64,000 nucleotides of DNA. Source: Chitinophaga oryziterrae. GTDB lineage: Bacteria > Bacteroidota > Bacteroidia > Chitinophagales > Chitinophagaceae. Below, one piece after another: positions 52,211-60,677 of the stretch (its first letter is position 1; the number at the start of each line of letters is the position of its first letter). The stretch spans positions 310,001-374,000 of the forward strand of contig NZ_WRXO01000005.1 in NCBI RefSeq assembly GCF_009758125.1, read 5' to 3'. Made by a program: the position numbers and the translations under genes. The notes under the pieces are model-generated. The model was not told the DNA's origin. It saw only the letters and a list, made by a program, of their open reading frames with translations, and ran no database searches.

Positions 52211-52245
52211 AAAAAGCCCTCACGTCCCAGACGTGAGGGCTTTTT
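52211..52245. terminator. Terminator, OmpA gene / VanZ gene
   Basis: A perfect 15-bp stem (52211-52225 with 52231-52245) with A5 and T6 can serve both convergent genes. Confidence 0.9.
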
Positions 52246-52255
52246 TATTTATCTG

Positions 52256-52651
52256 TTATATTTTTTTCAACCACCATTTCCTGATCAGCTTAAAAGCCAG
52301 GATACCAGCTACTGCACCAATTGTATCTGCTGCTACATCAGCCATATCAAAGGTGCGCTGGATAGCAAAATATTTCTGGATATATTCGATTGCCAGGCCA
52401 TAAAAGGCAGCAGAAATTGCAAAGAAAGTGAGCGTCAACTTAGAGATATATCCGTGCTGACGATAATAACCAATACATAATAACAGTACCGTACATCCGA
52501 ATAATCCCAGGTGTACGATCTTATCCATATGGATCTTTTCAAAGACCGGAGACTTAGGAAGATCGTTCCCCGGAAGAGTGCAGAGAACTAATACTAATAA
52601 TATCCAAAAAATAGCTGGTGCGTAAAATCTTAAATTCCTGATTGCCGGCAC
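52256..52651 (-). CDS. VanZ family membrane protein
   Basis: The 131-residue integral membrane protein has about four TM segments (IFWILLVLVLCTLP, KIVHLGLFGCTVLLLCIGYY, LTFFAISAAFYGLAIEYIQK, AADTIGAVAGILAFKLIR) and the VanZ-like pattern of a conserved His in the second helix (KIVHLG), Glu in YGLAIEYIQ and DMADVAADTIGA. The family's biochemical role is not settled. It is 115 bases downstream of gcvH on the same strand, with a hairpin in between; this gene pair is common in the phylum. Confidence 0.88.
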   Translation of the reverse strand: MPAIRNLRFYAPAIFWILLVLVLCTLPGNDLPKSPVFEKIHMDKIVHLGLFGCTVLLLCIGYYRQHGYISKLTLTFFAISAAFYGLAIEYIQKYFAIQRTFDMADVAADTIGAVAGILAFKLIRKWWLKKI

Positions 52652-52683
52652 GTTCGTCAGTTTTGATGATGGGGTATAAAATT

Positions 52684-52717
52684 AAGGTTATAAAGTTATT
52701 ACTAACCTTATAACCTT
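52684..52717 (-). terminator. Hairpin between gcvH and VanZ genes
   Basis: Arms 52684-52693 and 52708-52717 form a 10-bp AT-rich stem, extended inward by a wobble and four more pairs around a GTAA loop. On the minus strand it is followed by AATTTT. It may attenuate or end the gcvH transcript. Confidence 0.55.
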
Positions 52718-52766
52718 AGCGGGCATACCCTTTTTAACCTTTTATTAATAATTTCCTGCGTAGTGA

Positions 52767-53147
52767 TTACTCACCCACCAGCGACTGATAAGCAGCAGCA
52801 TCCAGTAATGCAGCTACATCTGCAGGATTATTTACAGTCATTTTTATCATCCAGCCTTCACCATAAGGTTCCTGGTTTACCAGCTCAGGAGAGCCATCCA
52901 GGACCGGATTGATTTCATTAACAGTACCGGCTACCGGTAAAAACAGGTCAGAAACTGTCTTTACTGCTTCTACAGTACCAAATACTTCTTCTGCGCCCAG
53001 AGTCTTTCCTACAGTAGGAATATCTACAAATACGATATCACCTAATTCGCGTTGTGCAAATTCAGTAATACCAATGGTAGCAATGTTACCTTCTAATAAA
53101 ACCCATTCATGGTCTTTGGTGTAACGCAGATTTGATGGAAAATTCAT
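52767..53147 (-). CDS. gcvH: Glycine cleavage system protein H
   Basis: GcvH carries the lipoyl arm that shuttles the aminomethyl group between GcvP, GcvT and the lipoamide dehydrogenase. The 126 residues include the lipoylation site Lys63 in FGTVEAVKTVSDLF, the N-terminal LRYTKDHEWVLLEG, GDIVFVDIP and NQEPYGEGWMIKM. gcvT and gcvP are not in the window. It starts 56 bases downstream of the PPIase gene on the same strand and is followed by a hairpin. Confidence 0.97.
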   Translation of the reverse strand: MNFPSNLRYTKDHEWVLLEGNIATIGITEFAQRELGDIVFVDIPTVGKTLGAEEVFGTVEAVKTVSDLFLPVAGTVNEINPVLDGSPELVNQEPYGEGWMIKMTVNNPADVAALLDAAAYQSLVGE

Positions 53148-53203
53148 GGCAAGTTTGATTTTGAGCCGTAAAAGTAAGGAAATTCCAAATTACAATGTCT
53201 GTG

Positions 53204-53860
53204 TCAGAAGAAAAGGAACTTGTGTATCAACTTAATTTTCATGGGAACATCTGTTAACGGACGATCATTCTGATCTGTTTTCAGTGTTGCTATCTTATCA
53301 ATGACGTCCATTCCTTTTATTACCTGCCCGAATACAGTATAGTTCTGGTCCAGTTGTGGAGTGCCACCCTCTTTCTTGTAGATCTCCCGCTGGTCCATGG
53401 GGATTTTCCTGCCCAGGCGGTTTTTCTCCAGTTTGTCCAGTTCTGCATCTGTCCACTTTTTGCCCTGTACAATATAAAACTGGCATCCTGAACTGGCTTT
53501 GGCAGGATTATCATCCCTTGCGGCGGCCAGGGCGCCTTTTATATGGAACAGGTCCAGCTGCAACTCCGCCGGGATAGTATACCCGTTATCCCCTTCACCT
53601 AATGCTGTTCCTGATTGGGCATGCTTAGAGGTTGGGTCACCACCCTGAATCATAAACGTACTAATGACCCGGTGAAAGAGGGTGCTGTCGTAGAAATGAG
53701 TCTTTGTGAGCTTAATGAAGTTATCCCGGTGTTTTGGTGTCTGATCATAAAGAAGGATGATCATGGTGCCATAGGGCGTGATCAGTTTTACTTTACGATG
53801 TCTGGCCATGGCACTGGTAGTGGAAAACAGCAGGAGTAAAAGGAGTACATGTTTTTTCAT
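53204..53860 (-). CDS. Exported cyclophilin-type peptidyl-prolyl isomerase
   Basis: The 218-residue protein has a signal peptide (1-19, ending SAMA) and a single cyclophilin domain: YDQTPKHRDNFIKLTKTHFY, FHRVISTFMIQGGDP (the conserved FxxxxxxFMIQGGD active-site block), SSGCQFYIVQG and NYTVFGQVIKGMDVIDKIA. It catalyses prolyl cis-trans isomerisation in the periplasm. An insert after the FYIVQG strand (DAELDKLEKNRLGRKIPMDQ) is typical of Bacteroidota members. It lies 14 bases after a hypothetical gene on the same strand. Confidence 0.94.
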   Translation of the reverse strand: MKKHVLLLLLLFSTTSAMARHRKVKLITPYGTMIILLYDQTPKHRDNFIKLTKTHFYDSTLFHRVISTFMIQGGDPTSKHAQSGTALGEGDNGYTIPAELQLDLFHIKGALAAARDDNPAKASSGCQFYIVQGKKWTDAELDKLEKNRLGRKIPMDQREIYKKEGGTPQLDQNYTVFGQVIKGMDVIDKIATLKTDQNDRPLTDVPMKIKLIHKFLFF

Positions 53861-53874
53861 GGGGTGGTCATTTA

Positions 53875-54216
53875 TTAGAGTCCCTCAAGGTCATCAAAAT
53901 AAGCGATAATATGCTCCTTCAAAAATCTCTCCTGTTCCATCATCCCCATTTTGGGAACCGGTTGTACTTCTTTAAAATGTGGCCAGCCATCGGGGTCGAA
54001 TCCTTCCGGTTCATAATAACCGCTCTGGCTTAACAGGGTACAGGTGGCCACATGCATGAGGTCCTGTTTCTGTTCTTTAGTGAATTTGGTTTTGGCATGC
54101 GCCAATTCCTGGATACCTATTAAAAAGAGGATGGCCTCCATATTTGGTTTTTTACCAAAACGTTCCGTAAGCATATCCTCCAAACGCTTCCATTGCTGTG
54201 CGAATTCGTCCTGCAT
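53875..54216 (-). CDS. Conserved hypothetical protein, Bacteroidota type
   Basis: This 113-residue soluble protein has no signal or membrane segment and no motif I can link to a function. It is acidic and helical, with the segments RFGKKPNMEAILFLIGIQEL and MHVATCTLLSQSGYYEPEGF, DPDGWPHFKEV that look strongly conserved. It comes first on the transcript with the cyclophilin gene (14 bases apart), and a full -7 box stands about 50 bases before it, so expression is likely. Confidence 0.75.
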   Translation of the reverse strand: MQDEFAQQWKRLEDMLTERFGKKPNMEAILFLIGIQELAHAKTKFTKEQKQDLMHVATCTLLSQSGYYEPEGFDPDGWPHFKEVQPVPKMGMMEQERFLKEHIIAYFDDLEGL

Positions 54217-54264
54217 CTTGTGAAGATTTTTAATTATGAGTTCCCTGTCAGGGAGTTAGGAGTG

Positions 54265-54272
54265 CAAATGTA
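54265..54272 (-). promoter_or_regulatory. -7 box of the hypothetical-cyclophilin transcript
   Basis: TACATTTG on the minus strand matches TAnnTTTG and continues CACTCC, as does the alaS box. The start codon at 54216 lies 49 bases further on. Confidence 0.55.
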
Positions 54273-54510
54273 CGTTATAAAAAAAGATGATATAAATGTG
54301 ACGGGGCTTTATTAATTTGGTGCCGCCATATACTGATGAGAACCGTAGAGAGGAATTATTGACACAGATGTTTGATAGCCAGATAGTAACTCGTAAATTG
54401 TCATTCGTAATTGGATAATTAACAGCATTTTAACGGCCTACAATGCCAATTGCCGCAGGGTTTTCCCGGCGGAATGTTTACTTTAGCTAACTTGAAAATA
54501 ATATATAAGC

Positions 54511-55512
54511 ATGGAGAATACATCGACTGATATCCGTCAACTGAATGAAAAGATCCACCAGGCCAGCGCATTTGTAGACCTGTTGAACCTTGAACTAAGT
54601 AAGGTGATCGTAGGCCAGCGCTACATGGTAGACAGATTGCTTATTGGTCTGCTTGCACAGGGCCACGTACTGCTGGAAGGTGTTCCCGGTCTGGCTAAGA
54701 CGCTATCTATCAAATCTTTATCGTCTGCTATTAATGCTAAATTCAGCCGTATCCAGTTTACCCCTGACCTGTTACCAGCCGACGTGGTTGGTACCATGAT
54801 CTACAACCAGCAAAAGAACGAGTTCGTAGTACGCCGTGGTCCTATCTTCGCCAACTTTATCCTGGCGGATGAGATCAACCGTGCCCCGGCCAAAGTGCAG
54901 AGTGCCTTACTGGAAGCCATGCAGGAAAGGCAGATCACTATCGGTGATACTACTTTCAAGCTGGATGATCCGTTCCTGGTACTGGCTACCCAGAACCCGA
55001 TAGAACAGGAAGGTACCTATACCCTGCCTGAAGCACAGGTAGACCGTTTTATGCTGAAAGTGGTGATCGGTTATCCTACTAAAGAGGAAGAGCTGCACAT
55101 CATCCGTCAGAACCTGAACCCGCAGAATACTGCCAAGATCAACCCGGTTATTCAACCTGCAGACATCCTGGAAGCGCGTAAGCTGGTAAGGGAAGTATAC
55201 ATGGACGAAAAAATCGAACGCTATATCCTTGATATCGTTTTTGCTACCCGTAATCCTGAAGATTATAAACTGCAGAAACTGAAACCACTGATTTCTTATG
55301 GTGGATCACCAAGGGCAAGTATTAACCTGGCATTAGCTGCGAAGGCATATGCTTTCATGAAACGCCGCGGATATGTAATTCCTGAAGACGTACGCAGCAT
55401 CTGTTTTGATGTAATGCGTCACCGTGTGGGTCTTACCTACGAAGCAGAAGCGGAGAATGTAACAAGCGAAAACATTTTAAGCGAGATCCTGAACGCAGTA
55501 GAAGTACCATAG
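54511..55512 (+). CDS. MoxR-type AAA+ ATPase (Bat operon)
   Basis: MoxR ATPases remodel or insert cofactors into VWA-domain protein partners. The 333 residues have Walker A GVPGLAKT (57-64), Walker B ILADEINRAP, sensor I LVLATQNPIE and the C-terminal lid helical domain (SYGGSPRASINLALAAKAYA). The gene opens the MoxR-DUF58-BatD-like-VWA set. A short hairpin (54453-54472) lies before it and may be part of the promoter region; the near match TACTTTAG is the best -7 candidate. Confidence 0.95.
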   Translation: MENTSTDIRQLNEKIHQASAFVDLLNLELSKVIVGQRYMVDRLLIGLLAQGHVLLEGVPGLAKTLSIKSLSSAINAKFSRIQFTPDLLPADVVGTMIYNQQKNEFVVRRGPIFANFILADEINRAPAKVQSALLEAMQERQITIGDTTFKLDDPFLVLATQNPIEQEGTYTLPEAQVDRFMLKVVIGYPTKEEELHIIRQNLNPQNTAKINPVIQPADILEARKLVREVYMDEKIERYILDIVFATRNPEDYKLQKLKPLISYGGSPRASINLALAAKAYAFMKRRGYVIPEDVRSICFDVMRHRVGLTYEAEAENVTSENILSEILNAVEVP

Positions 55513-55544
55513 TCATTATTCATAACTCATTTAATTATTTACTG

Positions 55545-56411
55545 GTGGATACCGCAGAAATACTTAAAAAGGTACGGCAGATAGAGATCAAGTCGAAGGG
55601 CCTCTCTAACCACATCTTCTCTGGTGAATATCACAGCGCTTTCAAAGGCCGTGGTATGTCGTTCAGTGAAGTGAGGGAATATCAGTTTGGGGATGATGTA
55701 AGGGCTATCGACTGGAATGTAACGGCGCGGTTCAATCATCCCTATATTAAAATATTTGAAGAAGAACGTGAACAGACGATGATGTTGCTGGTGGATGTGA
55801 GTGAAAGCTCCATCTTCGGTACCGTTAAACAGAACAAGCGCAGTATGATCACTGAACTGTGTGCTGTACTCGCCTTTTCTGCTATTACGAATAATGATAA
55901 AGTAGGTGTGATCTTTTTTAGCGATGGTGTAGAGAAATACATCCCGCCTAAAAAAGGTAAATCACATATCCTGTTCATTATCCGTGAATTGCTGTCTTTT
56001 ACGCCTACGCGTAAAGGGACTAATATCAAAGACACACTTCGCTTTTTTAATAATGCTACCAAGAAGAAAGCCATCGTATTCCTGTTGAGCGATTTCCTGG
56101 CAGGCAGCTACCAGGATGCACTGAACATTGCTTCCAAGAAGCATGATATGGTGGGTGTACATATCTATGATCAGCGTGATAAAGATCTGCCTGCTGTAGG
56201 TCTGATCCAGATGAGTGATGCAGAAACCGGTACACGCCAGTGGGTAGATTCTTCAGATAAGCAGGTGCAACAATATTATGCCCAGCAGTTTCAGCAACAT
56301 GTACAATATTGCCGTAACTCATTTATGAAGAGCGGTGCGGAACTTCTCAGTATACGCACGGATGAAGATTATGTAAAAGCATTACAAGTCTTTTTCAAGA
56401 ACAGGGCCTAA
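55545..56411 (+). CDS. DUF58 protein (Bat operon)
   Basis: The 288-residue soluble protein is a DUF58 member with a degenerate von Willebrand A-type fold: YHSAFKGRGMSFSEVREYQF, GDDVRAIDWNVTARFNHPYI, VDVSESSIFGTVKQNKRSMI. It is the usual partner of MoxR. The start is a GTG at 55545; no ATG precedes the conserved start. It is 32 bases after the MoxR gene and 14 before the next gene of the operon. Confidence 0.93.
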   Translation: MDTAEILKKVRQIEIKSKGLSNHIFSGEYHSAFKGRGMSFSEVREYQFGDDVRAIDWNVTARFNHPYIKIFEEEREQTMMLLVDVSESSIFGTVKQNKRSMITELCAVLAFSAITNNDKVGVIFFSDGVEKYIPPKKGKSHILFIIRELLSFTPTRKGTNIKDTLRFFNNATKKKAIVFLLSDFLAGSYQDALNIASKKHDMVGVHIYDQRDKDLPAVGLIQMSDAETGTRQWVDSSDKQVQQYYAQQFQQHVQYCRNSFMKSGAELLSIRTDEDYVKALQVFFKNRA

Positions 56412-56425
56412 GACTAAGTACTAAC

Positions 56426-57400
56426 ATGGGTAAACAGATTATTTTTTTATTCGCATTGCTGGGATTATTATCTCCTTTATCATCACTGGCCCAGCAATCC
56501 AGGGTGGAAGTAAATGCCAAAGCTGATACCGATAAGATACGTATAGGCGAACAGGTAAAATTACGTTTGTCTGCTACTGTAGAACAACCAACCGGATTAA
56601 CAGTTGTATTTCCCCAGGTGCCTGATTCATTGAGTCACTGGGAAGTAGTAACCCGTTCAAAGATTGATACAGCAGGTGATAACAATAAAAAGATCTTCAG
56701 TCAGACGCTTACTATTACAAGTTTTGATTCTGGTCACTGGGACATTCCTGCATTCAGATTTGATGTAGTACAAAATGCAGGGGGCGCCACTGATTCTGCT
56801 TTCACCGGTCCTTTGGGAATTGATGTAGGCACGATCACGGTAGATACTACCAAGGCTTTTAAACCTATTAAAGCAGTAAGGACCGTTGGCTGGAACTTCT
56901 GGGATTACTGGCTGTATTTTGCAATAGGTATCACCGTAATTATTATCGGAATAGGCCTGTTTGTATATTTCCGCAGCAAACCTAAGAAGGAAGTAGTTAA
57001 ACCTGTAGTACCTCTTATTGCTCCTTATGAGGCTGCGTTACAACAACTGCAGCATTTAAGGGGAGAGAAGATATGGCAGCAGGGAGATGTTAAACAATAT
57101 TATACACGATTAACAGATATCCTGCGTGCTTACTTTGAGCAGCAATTTAATATCCCTGCACTGGAACAAACCAGTGAGGAACTGTTACAGCATATTAAAC
57201 CTGTTACGATACTGAACCAGCAGCGCGACAAACTACGCAGCCTTTTAACGGTAGCGGACCTTGCCAAGTTTGCAAAGTTACATCCATCACCGGATGAACA
57301 TGAAGCTGCGATACAGCAGGCAATTGAAATTGTGGAATGGACGAAACCTGCGGCAGCGAAAGCACCGGAAACAGTAAAAGAAGAAATAAAGCAGCCTTAA
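56426..57400 (+). CDS. BatD-like membrane protein (Bat operon)
   Basis: The 324-residue protein has a signal peptide (1-22), a beta-sandwich periplasmic domain (about 25-140, RIGEQVKLRLSATVEQPTGL), one TM segment (about 161-182) and a C-terminal cytoplasmic domain with VKQYYTRLTDILRAYFEQQF and TLLTVADLAKFAKLHPSPD-like text; this layout matches DUF4381 or BatD-like proteins. It acts with the neighbouring VWA protein in the membrane, but its biochemical role is not known. The gene overlaps neither neighbour and is 3 bases before the VWA gene. Confidence 0.8.
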   Translation: MGKQIIFLFALLGLLSPLSSLAQQSRVEVNAKADTDKIRIGEQVKLRLSATVEQPTGLTVVFPQVPDSLSHWEVVTRSKIDTAGDNNKKIFSQTLTITSFDSGHWDIPAFRFDVVQNAGGATDSAFTGPLGIDVGTITVDTTKAFKPIKAVRTVGWNFWDYWLYFAIGITVIIIGIGLFVYFRSKPKKEVVKPVVPLIAPYEAALQQLQHLRGEKIWQQGDVKQYYTRLTDILRAYFEQQFNIPALEQTSEELLQHIKPVTILNQQRDKLRSLLTVADLAKFAKLHPSPDEHEAAIQQAIEIVEWTKPAAAKAPETVKEEIKQP

Positions 57401-57403
57401 AAA

Positions 57404-58414
57404 ATGGACTTTTCGATCTGGAAAAATATTGAGTTTGCCTACCCGGCCTTTTTCGGGTTACTGTTACTGATACCTTTGATGATATACTGGTATGTCGCAA
57501 AGCAGCAGCGGAAGCAGCCGGCTATGGAAATGTCGTCATTAGAGGGATTGAAAGGATTGCCCGTTTCGTGGAAAGTGCAGCTACGTCCTGTGCTGTTTGT
57601 GTTACGTTTACTGGCGTTTGCCGCGCTGGTAGTTGCATTGGCAAGGCCACAAACCAGCAACACATCTGAGAGTATAGATAGTGAAGGTATAGACATTGTA
57701 CTGGCCATAGATATCTCCGGTAGTATGCTGGCGGAAGATCTGCAACCCAACAGGCTGGATGCCGCCAAGAATGTGGCAATGGATTTCGTGGACCGCCGTA
57801 TCAGCGATCGTATCGGATTGGTCATATTTTCAGGAGAAAGCTTTACGCAATGCCCTATCACGACTGATCATGGGGTGCTTAAAAACCAGATCATGCAGGT
57901 GAAGAGCGGGATGCTGCAGGATGGTACCGCTATCGGTATGGGACTGGCTACTTCTGTAGACCGCCTGCGCAGCAGCAAGGCAAAGAGTAAAGTGATCATC
58001 CTGCTGACGGATGGTGTGAATAATACAGGATTGATAGATCCGTTGACTGCACTTGAAATCAGTAAAGCATTTAAGATAAGAGTATACACTATTGGTGTAG
58101 GTACTATCGGTAAAGCTCCTTTCCCGATGACAATGCCTGATGGTAGTATACAGATGCAGATGCAGGATGTGCAGCTGGATGAACCACTGATGAAGAAAGT
58201 ATCTTCAGAAACAGGCGGTAAATACTTCAGGGCTACCAATAATAAAGACCTGCAAAACATCTATGCTGAAATTGATAAGCTGGAGAAAACCAAAGTAGAG
58301 ATCACTTCCTACAAACGTTATGCAGAACATTTCTTCCCGTTTGCGATGCTGGCCCTGGCTTGTATCCTGCTGGAAGTAGTGCTGCGGTATACAGCTTTCA
58401 GGAGTTTACCATAA
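57404..58414 (+). CDS. batA: VWA domain protein BatA (Bat operon)
   Basis: The 336-residue protein has two N-terminal TM segments (about 13-31 and 63-80), a von Willebrand A domain with the MIDAS motif DISGS (103-107), and a final TM segment (about 312-330). BatA proteins work with MoxR in envelope stress or aerotolerance. It is the fourth gene of the operon, which ends here at a strong hairpin; batB, batC and the long BatD that normally follow are absent from the window, so the locus is short. Confidence 0.9.
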   Translation: MDFSIWKNIEFAYPAFFGLLLLIPLMIYWYVAKQQRKQPAMEMSSLEGLKGLPVSWKVQLRPVLFVLRLLAFAALVVALARPQTSNTSESIDSEGIDIVLAIDISGSMLAEDLQPNRLDAAKNVAMDFVDRRISDRIGLVIFSGESFTQCPITTDHGVLKNQIMQVKSGMLQDGTAIGMGLATSVDRLRSSKAKSKVIILLTDGVNNTGLIDPLTALEISKAFKIRVYTIGVGTIGKAPFPMTMPDGSIQMQMQDVQLDEPLMKKVSSETGGKYFRATNNKDLQNIYAEIDKLEKTKVEITSYKRYAEHFFPFAMLALACILLEVVLRYTAFRSLP

Positions 58415-58418
58415 AACG

Positions 58419-58455
58419 ACATTTCCGGTTATCGTCTAACGATAACCGGAAATGT
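58419..58455 (+). terminator. Terminator ending the short Bat operon
   Basis: A 17-bp perfect stem (58419-58435 with 58439-58455), loop CTA, followed by TTATTT. It separates batA from the two unknown genes. Confidence 0.8.
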
Positions 58456-58507
58456 TATTTAATCACCTATTGAAAGGATGGTATCTTTATGTTTCAACAA
58501 ATCAGAT

Positions 58508-59008
58508 ATGAACAACCTTTCAAAAAGCGGAGAAGATATTAATTTAAAAACTGGTAAGCACTTTGTCATTATTGATGTTCTTTACGTAGAGGATATTAGG
58601 AAGGAAATGGGGAATTTAGATCTATCAAATCTTTACAAAGAAATCAAGGATAAAATATTTCCATTTGCGTATGCCCCATTTTCAAGATTTTTAAATAAAA
58701 AGCCAATATTCCCAATCTCTGCTATTAAAGATGGAAGAGATGAAATAGGCGTAAATAAGGATAACCCGCTGTTTTTTTCCTCTGATACTGGTACTCTCAT
58801 TTTTATTGCTGAAGATTACTTCACTGATTTCATTTCCATCTGTGATTATGATGAAATAATAGAGGCTGTTATTCCTCCATATAAGAGATCGTTCTGGGAT
58901 TCCATCACATCAAGATATCCGGCCGGGGATATTGCACTTGTGGCATCGCCAGGATTAAATTCCGGATATGAACTTGTTGGAGGAGGGGCGTATAAAATTG
59001 TATTATAA
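58508..59008 (+). CDS. Unknown protein A of the AT-rich pair
   Basis: From the ATG at 58508 this is 166 residues (the frame opens at 58478 with ten more). It is soluble, acidic, with no signal peptide. Features include KHFVIIDVLYVEDI, KDKIFPFAYAPFSRFL, FFSSDTGTLIFIAEDYFTDF and a Gly-rich end (LVASPGLNSGYELVGGGAYK). I do not recognise the family; alpha/beta immunity-like proteins have similar size and layout, but that is a guess. Codon use is AT-richer than in bat and rsgA, and the gene is paired with another unknown 32 bases downstream, so the pair looks acquired. Confidence 0.6.
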   Translation: MNNLSKSGEDINLKTGKHFVIIDVLYVEDIRKEMGNLDLSNLYKEIKDKIFPFAYAPFSRFLNKKPIFPISAIKDGRDEIGVNKDNPLFFSSDTGTLIFIAEDYFTDFISICDYDEIIEAVIPPYKRSFWDSITSRYPAGDIALVASPGLNSGYELVGGGAYKIVL

Positions 59009-59040
59009 AAGAAGTTAAATAAAAGTATGGGAAGTAAAAG

Positions 59041-59505
59041 ATGAAGGCAGCAGAAAAAAAAGAGGCAATCGATTTTATTTTTAAAAAAGTAATGATTTAT
59101 TATACTTATTTATCGAATAAGTATAAGGGTATTCCTTTCTACGATCAAATGAAAGAAATTGCAGAGGGTGCTGTTGAGCGTGGTAATTTAACATCACTCA
59201 GATACATAAGTAAAGATCTTGATGGATGGATGAAAGATATGGAGGAAGAGGATGTGACAAAAATCAGGGACTTACTTATACAAAACTTAGGGGCAGCAGT
59301 TTTTTCGGATGAGAAAAAAGAGACAAAAACGCTAGACCGGATAAGAAAAAAGGGCGCTATTAAAAATAGTAAAGAATATGCGATAGTACTTAGTCGAGTT
59401 GAAAGTATTTGCATGGATGAAGCAAGGAAGAGTGAGGTCGAAGGATTAAATACCTTACTAAGCGATTTTCTCCATATGGTGGATACGAAGAAGGCGGATA
59501 TATAA
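59041..59505 (+). CDS. Unknown protein B of the AT-rich pair
   Basis: The 154-residue protein is highly charged and helical, with no signal peptide or TM segment. Segments are MKAAEKKEAIDFIFKKVMIY, KYKGIPFYDQMKEIAEGAVE, SLRYISKDLDGWMKDMEEED, and a final helix. No motif was recognised. It starts 32 bases after gene A, in the same AT-rich style, and is followed by 67 bases before rsgA. The two may act together; no direct evidence shows it. Confidence 0.6.
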   Translation: MKAAEKKEAIDFIFKKVMIYYTYLSNKYKGIPFYDQMKEIAEGAVERGNLTSLRYISKDLDGWMKDMEEEDVTKIRDLLIQNLGAAVFSDEKKETKTLDRIRKKGAIKNSKEYAIVLSRVESICMDEARKSEVEGLNTLLSDFLHMVDTKKADI

Positions 59506-59572
59506 AACTTTGGAATAGTAAGAGTAAATAATAGCGTTTACCTACCTTTACACCCATTAATTAAAAGAGAAT

Positions 59573-60508
59573 TTGCAAGCAACTATCTACAGATCAACGG
59601 GCAGCTGGTACACCGCTAAAACAACTAACGGAGAAATATTCCAGGCCCGTATTAAGGGGTTATTGAAAAGGGATGGGGATATTACATCTACCAATCCTAT
59701 TGCTGTGGGCGATATAGTAGAGATAGTCGTGGAAGACGGGGATGCGAATGCAAAGAACGCGATGATTACGGAGATAGCTGAAAGGCGTAATTATATTGTA
59801 CGCAGCTCCCCCCACCGGAAAAACCAGAAACATATAGTGGCGGCTAACCTGGACCAGGCCATGCTGATCTGTACGCTGAAAGAACCCCGCACTTCCAATG
59901 GGTTTATGGACCGTTTCCTGGTGACCGCGGCGGCTTATCATATTCCGGTAACGCTGGTATTCAATAAGAAAGATATTTACAAAGAGAAGGAGTTAGACAG
60001 ATTCGCAGAACTGGCGGCCGTGTATGAAGACATTGGGTATACCGTATGTCTTGTCTCTGCTACTACAGGTGAAGGTGTGGATGAGCTGAGCGCTTCCATG
60101 AAGAATAAGACTACACTGATGTCCGGGCATTCCGGTGTAGGCAAATCATCCCTGATAAACAGGCTGTTGCCGGGGCTGGACCTGCGGACGACTGCGGTAA
60201 GCGGCTGGAGCGGTAAAGGGTTACACACTACTACGTATGCTGAAATGCAGGACCTGCCAAATGGAGGAAAACTGATAGATACTCCCGGAGTACGGGAATT
60301 CGGGGTGATAGATATTCCTAAAACGGAGCTGTCGCATTATTTCCTGGAAATGCAGGCATATCTTAATGATTGTCAGTTTAATAACTGTTTGCATATCAAT
60401 GAGCCCGGCTGTGCGGTGAAAGCGGCAGTAGAAGCAGGCGAAATCAATATGGAACGATATATAAGCTACGCGACCATCCTCGAAACGATAGAGGAGAAAT
60501 CCTATTAA
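59573..60508 (+). CDS. rsgA: Ribosome small subunit-dependent GTPase RsgA
   Basis: RsgA checks late 30S maturation and releases RbfA. The 311 residues show the OB fold (NPIAVGDIVEIVVEDGD), the circularly permuted GTPase motifs NKKD (131-134, G4), GHSGVGKS (185-192, G1) and DTPG (236-239, G3), and the C-terminal zinc site with Cys267, Cys272, His274 and Cys280. The start is a TTG at 59573, as no ATG is available before the conserved region. The final codons overlap the convergent small lipoprotein gene by 4 bases. Confidence 0.97.
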   Translation: MQATIYRSTGSWYTAKTTNGEIFQARIKGLLKRDGDITSTNPIAVGDIVEIVVEDGDANAKNAMITEIAERRNYIVRSSPHRKNQKHIVAANLDQAMLICTLKEPRTSNGFMDRFLVTAAAYHIPVTLVFNKKDIYKEKELDRFAELAAVYEDIGYTVCLVSATTGEGVDELSASMKNKTTLMSGHSGVGKSSLINRLLPGLDLRTTAVSGWSGKGLHTTTYAEMQDLPNGGKLIDTPGVREFGVIDIPKTELSHYFLEMQAYLNDCQFNNCLHINEPGCAVKAAVEAGEINMERYISYATILETIEEKSY

Positions 60509-60657
60509 TGCCTTTTCCTCGATTTGCCAGCCATTTCGTCCAGCACTTTCTCTGCTCCCCAATTCTGGCGGGGCGTAGGACACCCGGTTTTTCTTGTGCG
60601 GCAAGCGCCTGCACCTGTTAATGTAACTACTAACAGCAGTAGTAATAATTTACGCAT
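60505..60657 (-). CDS. Small lipoprotein, 50 residues
   Basis: Read from the sequence: ATG at 60657 to TAA at 60505. The product has a Leu-rich signal sequence and a lipidation-like Cys19 (TLTGAGAC), then a short mature part with TGCPTPRQNWGAEKVLDEM and a basic end. The C-x(6)-CP spacing matches the next gene. Its small size (just under usual cut-offs), typical lipoprotein start and clean stop make it a likely gene. The role is unknown. The stop overlaps the rsgA stop by 4 bases. Confidence 0.72.
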   Translation of the reverse strand: MRKLLLLLLVVTLTGAGACRTRKTGCPTPRQNWGAEKVLDEMAGKSRKRH

Positions 60658-60677
60658 AGGTATTGATAATCAGGTAA

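Noticed and set aside
60221..60604. 127-codon minus-strand frame across the end of rsgA
   Set aside because: It lies within rsgA in another frame; the real minus-strand gene there is the small lipoprotein at 60505-60657, in a different frame.
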